A stretch of DNA of 49,427 nt. Origin: Bacteroidota bacterium (GTDB lineage: Bacteria > Bacteroidota > Ignavibacteria > SZUA-365). How positions within the stretch are numbered: position 1 is the first letter of the stretch; every line of letters begins with the position of its first letter. Under the pieces are notes generated by a model. That model worked only from the letters and a program-made list of their open reading frames with translations, did no database searches and was not told the origin of the DNA. Shown one piece after another: positions 7,997 through 16,565 of this stretch. The stretch lies in assembly GCA_014860565.1 (NCBI GenBank), contig JACZJN010000110.1, positions 1 to 49,427 of the forward strand, written 5' to 3'. Made by a program: the position numbers and the translations under genes.

Positions 7997-8690
7997 GTCT
8001 CAATTCCTTTCGTATTACTATTGTGACTAATACGTTGTCTTACCATCCTTGCTATCATCAATTCTTTGTCCGTCCGATCGCATGCGTTGGTGAAAATCGT
8101 CCCCGGGAACCCGATTCTGTCAATACTTCCAAGGAAAATATTTTCAACTTGATACAAGGCGAAGCAGATGGCGATTCGTTTCTGCTGCAAGGAGTTCTCC
8201 ATACCGGATCCATTTCGCGATAATAATTATCGTAGAATATGATATATCCTGCCTACAAGGCCGTGTATAAATGTTGCCATTTACACTTCGTACGGCACGT
8301 TCATTCGCCGGTGATGACACACTTAAAAAATCTAAGTTCCTCAGCTTCATGAAGCCTTATAAGATCCGTGAAAAAGCTTACATAATTCACATTATGGGGA
8401 CGAATCTTGCCAAACCGCAGACTCTTATTGTCATGTGCTTCCGGTTTGTCCTGTGCTGCGGGAGCGAACAGAAAGCACCCTTGTCCATGGGATATTCGGC
8501 GCCCGGTCGGATCACGTGATCGTCGAAACTCGGGGCTTTCCCTTGGCTCACTCCCGCTCTCATCATTCACGGTACGAACGGATCGGCGCGAAGATCGCTG
8601 CGACGCCCGAGGCAGCGACGTTAAAACCGTAACACTGGACATATATATCGGAAAAGTGTACTTTGCGGACAACAGATTGGAGAGTCCGTC
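7997..8690. other. Divergent intergenic region without a convincing gene; contains small dyads
   Basis: About 690 AT-richer bases separate the minus-strand PRC gene from the plus-strand membrane protein gene. No frame looks coding. Two dyads stand out: CGATAAT-A-ATTATCG at 8218-8232 and the 12-bp palindrome GCTTCATGAAGC at 8344-8355. The first lies about 220 bases upstream of the PRC gene start, where an operator could sit. A TATATAT stretch near 8640-8650, followed by GGAGAG before the ATG at 8691, is a plausible -10 and ribosome site for the rightward gene. Otherwise nothing recognisable. Confidence 0.4.
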
Positions 8691-9116
8691 ATGCTTCGGT
8701 CAGCTCTGCGCATCAGATCAGAGAGCTTCATCAGTCTCGTCCTCCTCACCGCTTCCGTGCATTCGATGTGCACGGGGATCGGGCTCATCCTGCATCCGGA
8801 TTGGCTTCTGCTATGGGGGGGATGGCACATGGTGACGGAGCCGTTTTTCCCTGTCCAGGGTGGGTTGTTTCATGTTCTCATGGCGTTGCTATATCTATAT
8901 GCGCGATCGTCGGACGCAGCGAGAGTCATTCTACTTCCCTACATCATCGTGGTGAAAGCGGTTGCGACGGGTTTCCTTTTCCTCTACGCCGCCACAGTCG
9001 AGTGGATCTGGATGGTCGCGGCGTCCGGTTTCCTGGACGGCCTGTTCGCTGTCGCACTGTTCGTACTCTGGCGCGCAGGACGGATCGGCAGGGAGGAGGT
9101 GATGCACAATGGATGA
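8691..9116 (+). CDS. Small integral membrane protein of unknown function
   Basis: 141 residues with about four hydrophobic segments (near 15-35, 55-72, 77-98 and 105-127), so a four-helix inner-membrane protein. No catalytic motif was seen and the family was not recognised. The start follows TTGGAGAG. Its last 8 bases overlap the start of the SDR-fusion gene, a translational-coupling arrangement, so the two products probably act in the same process. That process is not evident from this protein alone. Confidence 0.7.
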   Translation: MLRSALRIRSESFISLVLLTASVHSMCTGIGLILHPDWLLLWGGWHMVTEPFFPVQGGLFHVLMALLYLYARSSDAARVILLPYIIVVKAVATGFLFLYAATVEWIWMVAASGFLDGLFAVALFVLWRAGRIGREEVMHNG

Positions 9117-10767
9117 GCGTCTGCCTGGCATCGTGGTCACGGGTGCATCGGGATTCGTCGGCCGCCATTTCCTGGAAGCCGCCGGCTCACACTTCCGTTT
9201 GTTCTGCATCGCACGCCGGTCGCAGTTCGAGGCGGGTGTCCCGCGCAGCGCCAACCTGCGGTGGACACAGGTGGATATCGGACATCACAACGCGCTGCTC
9301 GAGGTAAGCCGCTGTATCCTGGGCAATGGAGGAGCGGAATATGTGCTGCATCTGGCCGGGTTCTATGACTTCACGTATGAGGATCATCCCGAGTACGAGC
9401 GGACGAATGTCGAAGGCACACGAAATGTTCTTGCCCTGGCGGACGCGCTGGGAGCGCGGCATTTCATCTATGCCAGTTCGTTGGCTGCGTGCAGCTTCCC
9501 TCCGGATGGGAGCAGCATTACGGAGGATTCGCCGCCGGATGCGACGTTCCCCTACGCCCGGAGCAAGCGCGACGCCGAGGCCGTGATCCGCGATCATGAC
9601 GCCTCGTACACACGGTCGATCGTGCGCTTCGCCGCCCTGTACAGCGACTGGTGTGAATATCCTCCTGTGTATGCGTTTTTGAAAACATGGTCTTCCGGCA
9701 GATGGAATGCGCGCGTTCTGGGGGGACGTGGACGAAGCGCGGTCCCGTATCTGCATATCAAGGATCTCAACGCGCTCCTCCTGCGCGTCATTGACGAAAC
9801 ACCCCGTCTGCCGGCATTGGGGGTGTACAGCGCGAGTCCCCGAACAACGACGTCACATGAGGAGATGTACTCCGCGGCGACAAAGTTTCTGATGGGCCGC
9901 ACGCCGAGGCCGCTTCACATCCCGCGTTGGCTGGCCTTACCCGGCATCGCAGTGCGGGAGGGGCTCCTCAGGCTGCTGGGCCACCCTCCGTTCGAACGCA
10001 CTTGGATGGTGCGCTACATCGATCGGGTGCTTCGTGTCGATCCGCGGCGCACGGAGGAGATGCTCCATTGGAAATCGACGCCGCGATACGACCTTCCGCG
10101 CCGATTGCTCCTGTTGATCGAAAACATGAAAAGCCATCCCGAGGTCTGGATTCAGAGGAACGAAGCCGCATTCCTGCATCCGTCGAGCCGCCCCAATCTT
10201 GTTCTCTATAACAAGCTGCTGCTCTTGCGCGAAGAGCTGGTTGAACGGATCTACCAGGATATCCGTCTTTCCCAACTCGCCGAGGAACTGATCGATTACC
10301 GAAGCATGAATGAAGAGACACTATCGGCGTACGTTTCGCTTTTCTATGAGGTTCTGATTACGACCATCAGGACCCGCGACAGGACGACCCTGCGCACCTA
10401 CGCGCGAATTCTTGCCTATCATCGTTTCCGGCAGCGCTTCAGGGCGGGGCAGGTGTGCGAGACGCTGTGCACGTTCGGCCATCAGATTCGCGCGGTGCTG
10501 GCGCTCGAAATGGAAATGGGACTCTCACTGACGCCAGAAGAGATTCATGATAATCTTGACCTGAGCATTCAACTGGCGTGCGATGAAGTCGAGGATGTTT
10601 TCGAGCAGCTGCATGAGCGCGGCGGCGAGGCTGTCCCGGCAGTGGAAAGTATCGATATGCTCTCCAACAGTGCAGAGATGCAGCGACTGATCGATGAATT
10701 GAACGATATCTGCAGGGATGGATGGGAGATCAAGGGACTGTTTGGGAAACCGCGCGGAAAGGGTTGA
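9109..10767 (+). CDS. Extended SDR (NAD(P)-dependent epimerase type) fused to a helical RsbRD-N-like domain
   Basis: 552 residues in two parts. The N-terminal part (about 5-335) is an extended short-chain dehydrogenase: VTGASGFVG for dinucleotide binding at residues 10-18, the AGFYDF and NVEGTRNVL strands, and the catalytic Y149-A-R-S-K153. The C-terminal part (about 355-500) is all-helical and begins LLLLREELVERIYQDIRLSQ, with repeated Arg/Glu-rich helices and GHQIRAVLALEME. It resembles the RsbRD N-terminal sensor domain found in stressosome-type regulators and histidine kinases; this match is by eye. Fusion of a metabolic SDR with such a sensor domain is unusual. The gene overlaps the upstream membrane protein gene by 8 bases and converges on the histidine kinase gene 49 bases away. 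Confidence 0.75.
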   Translation: MDERLPGIVVTGASGFVGRHFLEAAGSHFRLFCIARRSQFEAGVPRSANLRWTQVDIGHHNALLEVSRCILGNGGAEYVLHLAGFYDFTYEDHPEYERTNVEGTRNVLALADALGARHFIYASSLAACSFPPDGSSITEDSPPDATFPYARSKRDAEAVIRDHDASYTRSIVRFAALYSDWCEYPPVYAFLKTWSSGRWNARVLGGRGRSAVPYLHIKDLNALLLRVIDETPRLPALGVYSASPRTTTSHEEMYSAATKFLMGRTPRPLHIPRWLALPGIAVREGLLRLLGHPPFERTWMVRYIDRVLRVDPRRTEEMLHWKSTPRYDLPRRLLLLIENMKSHPEVWIQRNEAAFLHPSSRPNLVLYNKLLLLREELVERIYQDIRLSQLAEELIDYRSMNEETLSAYVSLFYEVLITTIRTRDRTTLRTYARILAYHRFRQRFRAGQVCETLCTFGHQIRAVLALEMEMGLSLTPEEIHDNLDLSIQLACDEVEDVFEQLHERGGEAVPAVESIDMLSNSAEMQRLIDELNDICRDGWEIKGLFGKPRGKG

Positions 10768-10816
10768 TTCGGCAGGAACGGGCGTCAGGGATACTCGGGG
10801 CTGGCCGCGATGCTGC

Positions 10817-13759
10817 CTACACCGGCAAGGCGATCACGAACTCGGCGCCGCTGCCGTTGCTGCTGCAGGTGAGTGAGCCGCCGTGGCCGTTGACGATAAT
10901 GTCATAGCTCATCGAAAGGCCGAGGCCCATGCCCTCACCCGAGGGCTTGGTGGTGAAGAAGGGCTGGAAGACCTTCTGCTGGATCTCGGTGGGAATGCCC
11001 GGGCCGTTGTCGCGGACACGGATTTCAACCGCACCCTCTCGCTGCGAAGTGCTGATCCAGATCGTGGGTGCGACGCTTTCCCCCGCGCTTCCGGAAGCGA
11101 CATCCTCGCCGAGGGCGGCAGCAGAAGGGGAGGAGGGATGGGCGTCGCGCGCGGCATACATCGCGTTGTTGAGCAGGTTCAGCAGCACGCGGCTGATTTC
11201 CTGCGGAACGACGCGCAGGTCCAGCTTTGAAGGATGGTAGTTTTTCACAAGGGTGACGTCGAAGGACATGTGCGTGGCGCGCATACCGTGATACGCGAGG
11301 TTCACCGATTCCTCCACCAGCGCGTTGATGTCGGTGAGAATTACTTCTCCAGTGCCGCCCCGGGCATGCAGCATCATTCCCTGGACGATCGTGTCGGCGC
11401 GGCGTCCGTGCTCTGCAATTTTCGTCAGGTTGCGCCGCAGATCCTCAAGGATCGCCGAACGCGCGTCTTCGTTTTCCGCCTGTTCCAGATCATCGAGCAT
11501 GTCGTGCGAGATGTCGGAGAAGTTGGTCACGAAGTTCAGCGGATTTTTGATTTCGTGTGCGAGTCCGGCGGTCATCTCACCCAACGTCACCATCTTTTCG
11601 GCATGGATCAGCTGTGCCTGTGTCTGCTGCAGCTGCGTAAGCGTGCGCGTCAGCTGCTCGCTCGTGCGCCGCCTGTACCGGTAGCGGTGGAGCAGAAGGC
11701 CGGTGATCACGAGCAGCACGAGCACTCCACCGACGGAGACGTTGCGCGTCAGGGTTTCACGCTCGAGTTGGGAAGACTGCAACTGCTTGTTCTTCATCAG
11801 CAGCGAAACTTCGTTTTTCTTCTGTCGATTCTCTATCCGCTGGCGCTCCAGTTCGACGTTGGTATTTGCGAGCGTCAGTTCCTGAATCCTGCCTTCCTTG
11901 CCGAGAAGGGCGAGCATCTGCTGATTCCGCTGCGACTCCAACTGCCGGCGAAGGAGTTCTTCCTGCTGTCGCCCGAGAAGGAGATTCTGCAGTTCCTTGT
12001 CTTTTTCGAGCAGGGCGATTTTCTGTTCGCGCTTTTCCGTTTCGTATTTCGCCGCCATCTCATTGATCGAACGGATGTTGTTCTCATTGAGCAGCGAATC
12101 CTTGTAGATCGTGTAATCGCGGTGGTACTCGTAGGCCTTCGCGAAATTGTTCTTCAGGGCGTATGCATCGCTCAGGGACTTCGACGCGTCCTTCAGTTGC
12201 GCAATGGCGCCGATGTCTTTGGCGATCGTGTAGGCACGGGTCCCGAGCGTGATCGACGAATCATACCTTCCCCGCTTGAGGTAGATGTCCGCGATATTGG
12301 TCAGCGTTTCCGCGACGCCCGATTTCTCTCCGAGCTCTTCCCGCAGCGCGAGACTGCGCCGGGAAGACGCGAGTGCATCGGTGTAGCGCTGCTGGCGCAT
12401 CTGGATGACGCCGATGTTGTTGAGGATCATCGCGAGAAGCTGTTTCTCGCCTTCTGCCTCGAAGCGTGCGAGCCCACGCTGGTAATATGCCAGCGCTTGG
12501 TCGTACTTCCCCTGGCTGGTGTAGATATCAGCGATGAAATTCAGCGCGACGGAGACTCCGCCGTCGTCGCCGAGGTCTTCGAACAGCTTCACCCCGCGTT
12601 CGTAGTATTCAAGCGCCTGATCAAACCTTCCCTGGCTCATGTGAATGCGTCCGATATGCAGCACGGCGGACGCCTTGAGTATGCGATCACCGATTTCATC
12701 GGACAGCTTCAGGCTTCGCTGAAAGGATGCCAGCGCCTGTTCGTATCTGCTCTGCTGAAACTGGATGTTCCCGATACTGATCAGCGATCCGATGAGGAGG
12801 GTGGTGTTTCCGAGCTCCTCGTTCATTTCCAATCCCCGACCATAGTAGTCGAGTGCCTGATCGAATCGACCCTGGATGTTGTGGAGGTGGCCGATATAGG
12901 TCAGCACCAGCGCGAGGCCGGATTTGTCGCCGAGTTCCTCGAACAGCTTCAGACTCTCGGTGAAGAGCGATAGTGACCGTTCGGTTTCGCCCTTGCTCAG
13001 CTGGATCGACCCGAGGAGGTACTGGCACGTCGCGATTCCGGACTTGTCCCCGAGTTCCTGGTACAGCGATAGGCTCCGTTCAAACATGGCCTGCCCCTGG
13101 TCGTCGCGGCTCTGCCTCCTGTCCATGTCGCCGAACTGCTTCAATGCGGCCGCGACACCGGGTGTATCCCCGATCCGTTCACTTATCCGCAGCGCCTGCT
13201 CGAACGACTCGCGTGCCAGATCGAATTTCCCCTCGACACGATAGATCCCGCCCTCGGCGATGATTGCCGCGGCGATACCGGCTTCGTCTGCCGTCCGTTC
13301 CGCCGCTTCCCGTGCCTGTCGAAAAAATGCGGTGGCGTTCTTCATGTGCCCCATGTTGTATTCGACATCGCCCAGCTCCCGAAGGGCCTGTGCGATGGCG
13401 GCGCCGTCGCGCGATTCCCGGGCATACTTCAGGCCGGATTCCAGATTGCTTCGCGCCTGGGCGTTCGCCCGCTGCATTTCCTGCGTCGATCCCAGCGCGA
13501 TGAACGCGTGTGCCACGATCCGCTGCGACGACAAACCCTGTGCGAGCGTGACGGCCTGTTGTCCGTATTCCGCCGACTTCGCCAGATCACGCGTGCGGTA
13601 CGCGTTGCACAACGCGGTGAGTGTTTTCGCCCGGCTGGTATCCTGTCTCTGCTTCGGGAGAACGGTCAGGAGGCTGTCGATCTTTCTCTGCTGGGATAGA
13701 GTGGGGAGTGATAGGAGACACAGGAGCAATACGGTATGGAGGCCGGATCTGTATATCAT
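10817..13759 (-). CDS. TPR-sensor hybrid-type membrane histidine kinase (no receiver domain)
   Basis: About 980 residues. It starts with a signal peptide (YRSGLHTVLLLCLLSLPTLS), then roughly a dozen 40-residue TPR units (pattern ALEYYERGVKLFEDLGD) to about residue 560, a long charged coiled coil, one membrane helix near 674-692, and a kinase core. The phosphoacceptor is His735 in GLAHEIKNPLNF; the ATP-binding motifs are NLLNNAMYAA, DNGPGIP and GEGMGLGLS. A periplasmic TPR array relaying to a cytoplasmic kinase is a common Bacteroidota/Ignavibacteria design. No response regulator is adjacent, so it is an orphan. The frame stays open upstream to 13933, but the chosen ATG gives a proper signal peptide. 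Confidence 0.9.
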   Translation of the reverse strand: MIYRSGLHTVLLLCLLSLPTLSQQRKIDSLLTVLPKQRQDTSRAKTLTALCNAYRTRDLAKSAEYGQQAVTLAQGLSSQRIVAHAFIALGSTQEMQRANAQARSNLESGLKYARESRDGAAIAQALRELGDVEYNMGHMKNATAFFRQAREAAERTADEAGIAAAIIAEGGIYRVEGKFDLARESFEQALRISERIGDTPGVAAALKQFGDMDRRQSRDDQGQAMFERSLSLYQELGDKSGIATCQYLLGSIQLSKGETERSLSLFTESLKLFEELGDKSGLALVLTYIGHLHNIQGRFDQALDYYGRGLEMNEELGNTTLLIGSLISIGNIQFQQSRYEQALASFQRSLKLSDEIGDRILKASAVLHIGRIHMSQGRFDQALEYYERGVKLFEDLGDDGGVSVALNFIADIYTSQGKYDQALAYYQRGLARFEAEGEKQLLAMILNNIGVIQMRQQRYTDALASSRRSLALREELGEKSGVAETLTNIADIYLKRGRYDSSITLGTRAYTIAKDIGAIAQLKDASKSLSDAYALKNNFAKAYEYHRDYTIYKDSLLNENNIRSINEMAAKYETEKREQKIALLEKDKELQNLLLGRQQEELLRRQLESQRNQQMLALLGKEGRIQELTLANTNVELERQRIENRQKKNEVSLLMKNKQLQSSQLERETLTRNVSVGGVLVLLVITGLLLHRYRYRRRTSEQLTRTLTQLQQTQAQLIHAEKMVTLGEMTAGLAHEIKNPLNFVTNFSDISHDMLDDLEQAENEDARSAILEDLRRNLTKIAEHGRRADTIVQGMMLHARGGTGEVILTDINALVEESVNLAYHGMRATHMSFDVTLVKNYHPSKLDLRVVPQEISRVLLNLLNNAMYAARDAHPSSPSAAALGEDVASGSAGESVAPTIWISTSQREGAVEIRVRDNGPGIPTEIQQKVFQPFFTTKPSGEGMGLGLSMSYDIIVNGHGGSLTCSSNGSGAEFVIALPV

Positions 13760-14147
13760 AATGCCGTTACGCGGTGAGAAAATAGCGTCGCAAAACAGAG
13801 TGCGGGTGCGTGCACAGCTTTGGGGGCCGCACGTCTGCCTTATGGAATTTCTGCAGGCCGCGGCGATCTGCCGTGCCTGCCTTGCGAGAAAAATATTGAG
13901 AAACTTTAATTCACAAGTTACATGCTGGCACAATGGCAGTCAATATTGCGAATGCGCTACGGGCGGGATTCCTTCCGCGTGCAAATGGCCGGGGCCGACA
14001 TGGTTCTCGCGCGGCACAGGCAGACGTTTTACAGATCCATGACAATGATGTGACATCCGGGGCTCCGCCTCAAGGTAAGTTTGAGGTGTACCGTGCAGCC
14101 TCCTTCGGGAGCTGTGCGAAAAAGCAGACCAAGACCGGAGGTTCGCG
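13760..14147. other. Divergent intergenic region between the histidine kinase and the LysE operon
   Basis: About 390 bases between divergent genes. An AT-rich core near 13885-13925 (around AATATTGAGAAAC and TTTAATTCACAAG) is the likeliest place for promoters in either direction, but no consensus -35/-10 pair stands out. GACCGGAGG just before 14148 is the ribosome site of the LysE-type gene. No small gene, repeat or RNA gene is recognisable. Confidence 0.4.
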
Positions 14148-14822
14148 ATGTCACTTCTTGCCGGAATATTCATTGGTTTCCTTCTCGCCCTTCCCCCGGG
14201 CGGGATTGTTCTCGTCGGACTCAATCTCTCGATGACCACGGGCTTTCGCCGCGCAGTACCGTATGCCTACGGGACCATGCTGGTGGACATCTGCTATGCG
14301 CTGCTTGCCATATTCGGAGCACGCGCCGTGATCGATTTCCATGCGCGCAGCATGGCCGAGTTCCCCGTCCTGGTCATTGGCCTGCAGATTCTCATCGTGG
14401 CAGGGCTGCTCGGCTACGGCAGCTGGCTCATCATCCGGCGCACGCCGTTCATTGAGAGAAACGCCGAGGGAGGTTTCACCGTGAAGACAGGCGTCTCGCG
14501 CTCCTCTCGCCGAGGCCCCTTCCTTCTCGGACTCGGACTGAACCTGTCGAACATTTTCAGCCCGACCTTTCTCGCCGCGTTGGCGATTCTCGCTTCGCAG
14601 GCTCACGCGCTGGGCGTGCTTGAGGGAGATACGATGAGCAGCGTGCTGTATGCCGTGGGCTTTGGTATTGGGAATACGATCTACATGCAAATCGGCATGC
14701 AGCTCGTTGCGAAGTACGTGCGACGACTGGAGGACGTGCATATCCTCCGCATTCAGAAAGTGGCCGGCGCGGCCTTCGCCGCCATCGGATGCATGCTTCT
14801 GGTATTCGTGGTGCAGCAATGA
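14148..14822 (+). CDS. LysE/RhtB family exporter
   Basis: 224 residues, the standard size of LysE-type translocators. It shows the family's opening helix with FLLALPPGGIVLVGLNLSM (Pro-Gly bend), a hydrophilic loop near residues 95-125, and a second half beginning GPFLLGLGLNLSNIFSPTF, followed by two more membrane helices. The family exports amino acids or related small molecules by proton exchange; the substrate here is unknown. It is the first gene of a six-gene rightward operon, starts after GGAGG, and its stop overlaps the next start as ATGA. Placement before an activase/SDR/ABC set suggests it exports a product of that pathway. Confidence 0.85.
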   Translation: MSLLAGIFIGFLLALPPGGIVLVGLNLSMTTGFRRAVPYAYGTMLVDICYALLAIFGARAVIDFHARSMAEFPVLVIGLQILIVAGLLGYGSWLIIRRTPFIERNAEGGFTVKTGVSRSSRRGPFLLGLGLNLSNIFSPTFLAALAILASQAHALGVLEGDTMSSVLYAVGFGIGNTIYMQIGMQLVAKYVRRLEDVHILRIQKVAGAAFAAIGCMLLVFVVQQ

Positions 14823-16561
14823 GCGCCCGGACCGGAAGATACCGCGCGCTCCCCGTGCTCAAGGGCGCGGATGCGTCGCAGGCGGGCTGTTCCAGCACCG
14901 CCGGACGCGAGCAGACACCGCATGTGCAGCCCGGGAATGCCCTGCCGCACCGGCAGTTTAAGCTTGCGTCGCAGCCTCCGTTTCTTCGCAGGGACCGGGA
15001 GAACGTCACGCTGCTTTTCGGAGGCCTGACGCAGGCGCACGAACGCCTGTTCAAAGCATTGCTCGAGAGTCGCGGTTTCCGGGTGCAGGTCCTGCCGACG
15101 CCCACACTCGCGGATTACCAGACGGGTCGGCGATATGCGAATAACGGATTCTGTAATCCGCTGTACTTCACCGGCGGCAGCATCATCAATTATCTTCGTA
15201 CCGTCGAAGCCGAGGGCATGCCGCGCAGCGAGGTCTGCCGGCGCTACGTCTATGTCACGTCACGCTCCGCCGGGCCCTGTCGCCTCGGCCTCTACGAGCA
15301 GGAATACCGGAATCTTCTGGCGAATGCCGGATACACGGGCTTCCGCGTCTTTGCCTTCTCCGACACAGTTTCGATGCGTACGGGAGAAAGCGAGGAAGGC
15401 CTGCCGTTCGACGTGCATTTCTATGCCGATCTTTTCAGCGCATTGATGCTGGGCGATATTCTCAACGACATCGCCAACCGCACGCGTCCGTTTGAGCGCA
15501 GCGAGGGCTCGACCGACAGCGCCTGGGAGGCATCGATCGCCTATGCGGAGGAATGTCTCCGGGAGCGTCCGCCGCTGAGCGTATGGATGGAACGGCGCCT
15601 CCCCCGATGGCTGCGGGGGCCTGTGGAGGTCGTCGGCCGCCTGCTGACCTGGCCGATGGATGCGCGGCTGCTGCGTGTGATCCTGCATGCGCGAAAACAA
15701 TTCCGAGGGGTCCGCATCGATCCTTTGCGTGTGCGTCCCGCGGTGAAGCTCATCGGTGAATTCTGGGCGCAGACCACGATCGGCGATGGAAATTTCCATG
15801 CACACCGCTTCCTCGAGCAGCACGGCGCGGAGGTGGTTGTCGAACCGGTCACGGTATGGATGCTGTACCTGCTGTTCGAGGCCGATCAGAAATTGCGTCT
15901 TCAGCTGCGGAAGCTCCGCCATAATCGTGGCAATGGAATGGCCTCCGCCATGCGCTTTGCTTTCCAGGCATTGGGTTTGGCCGGGAATGCGCTCCTGCTG
16001 AGGACAGCGGAGATGTTTGCCCGGCTGAAATACAATCTTATCCGTCTCTGCTTCAATGGCGTGCCTGACCGGCTGCCCGGCATTTTCACCTTTGCCGCGC
16101 TCGCACGCAACTACTATAATCCCGCTCTGCTGGGCGGAGAGTCGCACATGGAAGTGGGGAAGACGCTGTATTACACCGCGATCAAGCGGGTGCACATGGT
16201 CGTTTCCCTCAAGCCGTTCGGATGCATGCCCAGCGGCATGTCCGACGGTGTGCAGCCGCTCCTGCGCGCGCATCATCCCGACACACTGTTCCTCTCGGTC
16301 GAAACCTCCGGCGAGGGAAGCACGAACGCACAAAGCCGCATGCTGATGGTGCTGAGCACCGCACGCGAGCGCGCATTGCGCGAGTACGCCAACGCCCTGC
16401 AGAAGACGGGGAGGAACTCCCGCGAAGTGAACGTTCGTATTGCGCGACTGCAGGAACGATCGAATGCACTTTCACGACTTCGCGTGCGCGGCGTGTACGC
16501 CTGCAGGGCGGCCTCGGAATTGCTGCCGTTTGCTTTGCGCGGCACCGGGAAAAGGAGTTGA
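14819..16561 (+). CDS. COG3581-type protein (2-hydroxyacyl-CoA dehydratase-related activase component)
   Basis: About 580 residues, starting at the ATGA overlap with the LysE gene. Diagnostic stretches are NNGFCNPLYFTGG, SAGPCRLGLYEQEYRNLL and SLKPFGCMPSGMSDGVQ, all with conserved Cys residues seen in the C-terminal part of very large 'acyl-CoA dehydratase activase' proteins. Here that part is a separate gene placed before its partner. Its biochemical function is not known; the cysteines suggest an iron-sulfur site shared with, or passing electrons to, the next protein. The first 60 residues are low-complexity and may be a tail. It is followed after 4 bases by the activase gene. Confidence 0.75.
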   Translation: MSARTGRYRALPVLKGADASQAGCSSTAGREQTPHVQPGNALPHRQFKLASQPPFLRRDRENVTLLFGGLTQAHERLFKALLESRGFRVQVLPTPTLADYQTGRRYANNGFCNPLYFTGGSIINYLRTVEAEGMPRSEVCRRYVYVTSRSAGPCRLGLYEQEYRNLLANAGYTGFRVFAFSDTVSMRTGESEEGLPFDVHFYADLFSALMLGDILNDIANRTRPFERSEGSTDSAWEASIAYAEECLRERPPLSVWMERRLPRWLRGPVEVVGRLLTWPMDARLLRVILHARKQFRGVRIDPLRVRPAVKLIGEFWAQTTIGDGNFHAHRFLEQHGAEVVVEPVTVWMLYLLFEADQKLRLQLRKLRHNRGNGMASAMRFAFQALGLAGNALLLRTAEMFARLKYNLIRLCFNGVPDRLPGIFTFAALARNYYNPALLGGESHMEVGKTLYYTAIKRVHMVVSLKPFGCMPSGMSDGVQPLLRAHHPDTLFLSVETSGEGSTNAQSRMLMVLSTARERALREYANALQKTGRNSREVNVRIARLQERSNALSRLRVRGVYACRAASELLPFALRGTGKRS

Positions 16562-16565
16562 CATC

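Noticed and set aside
8301-8672. 123-codon minus-strand open frame in the gene-free region
   Set aside because: No ribosome site, no recognisable domain, and Arg/Ser-rich composition typical of chance frames.
11234-12973. 579-codon plus-strand open frame opposite the histidine kinase
   Set aside because: Antisense shadow of the TPR region; the repeated TPR codons keep the opposite frame open. No ribosome site or recognisable domain.
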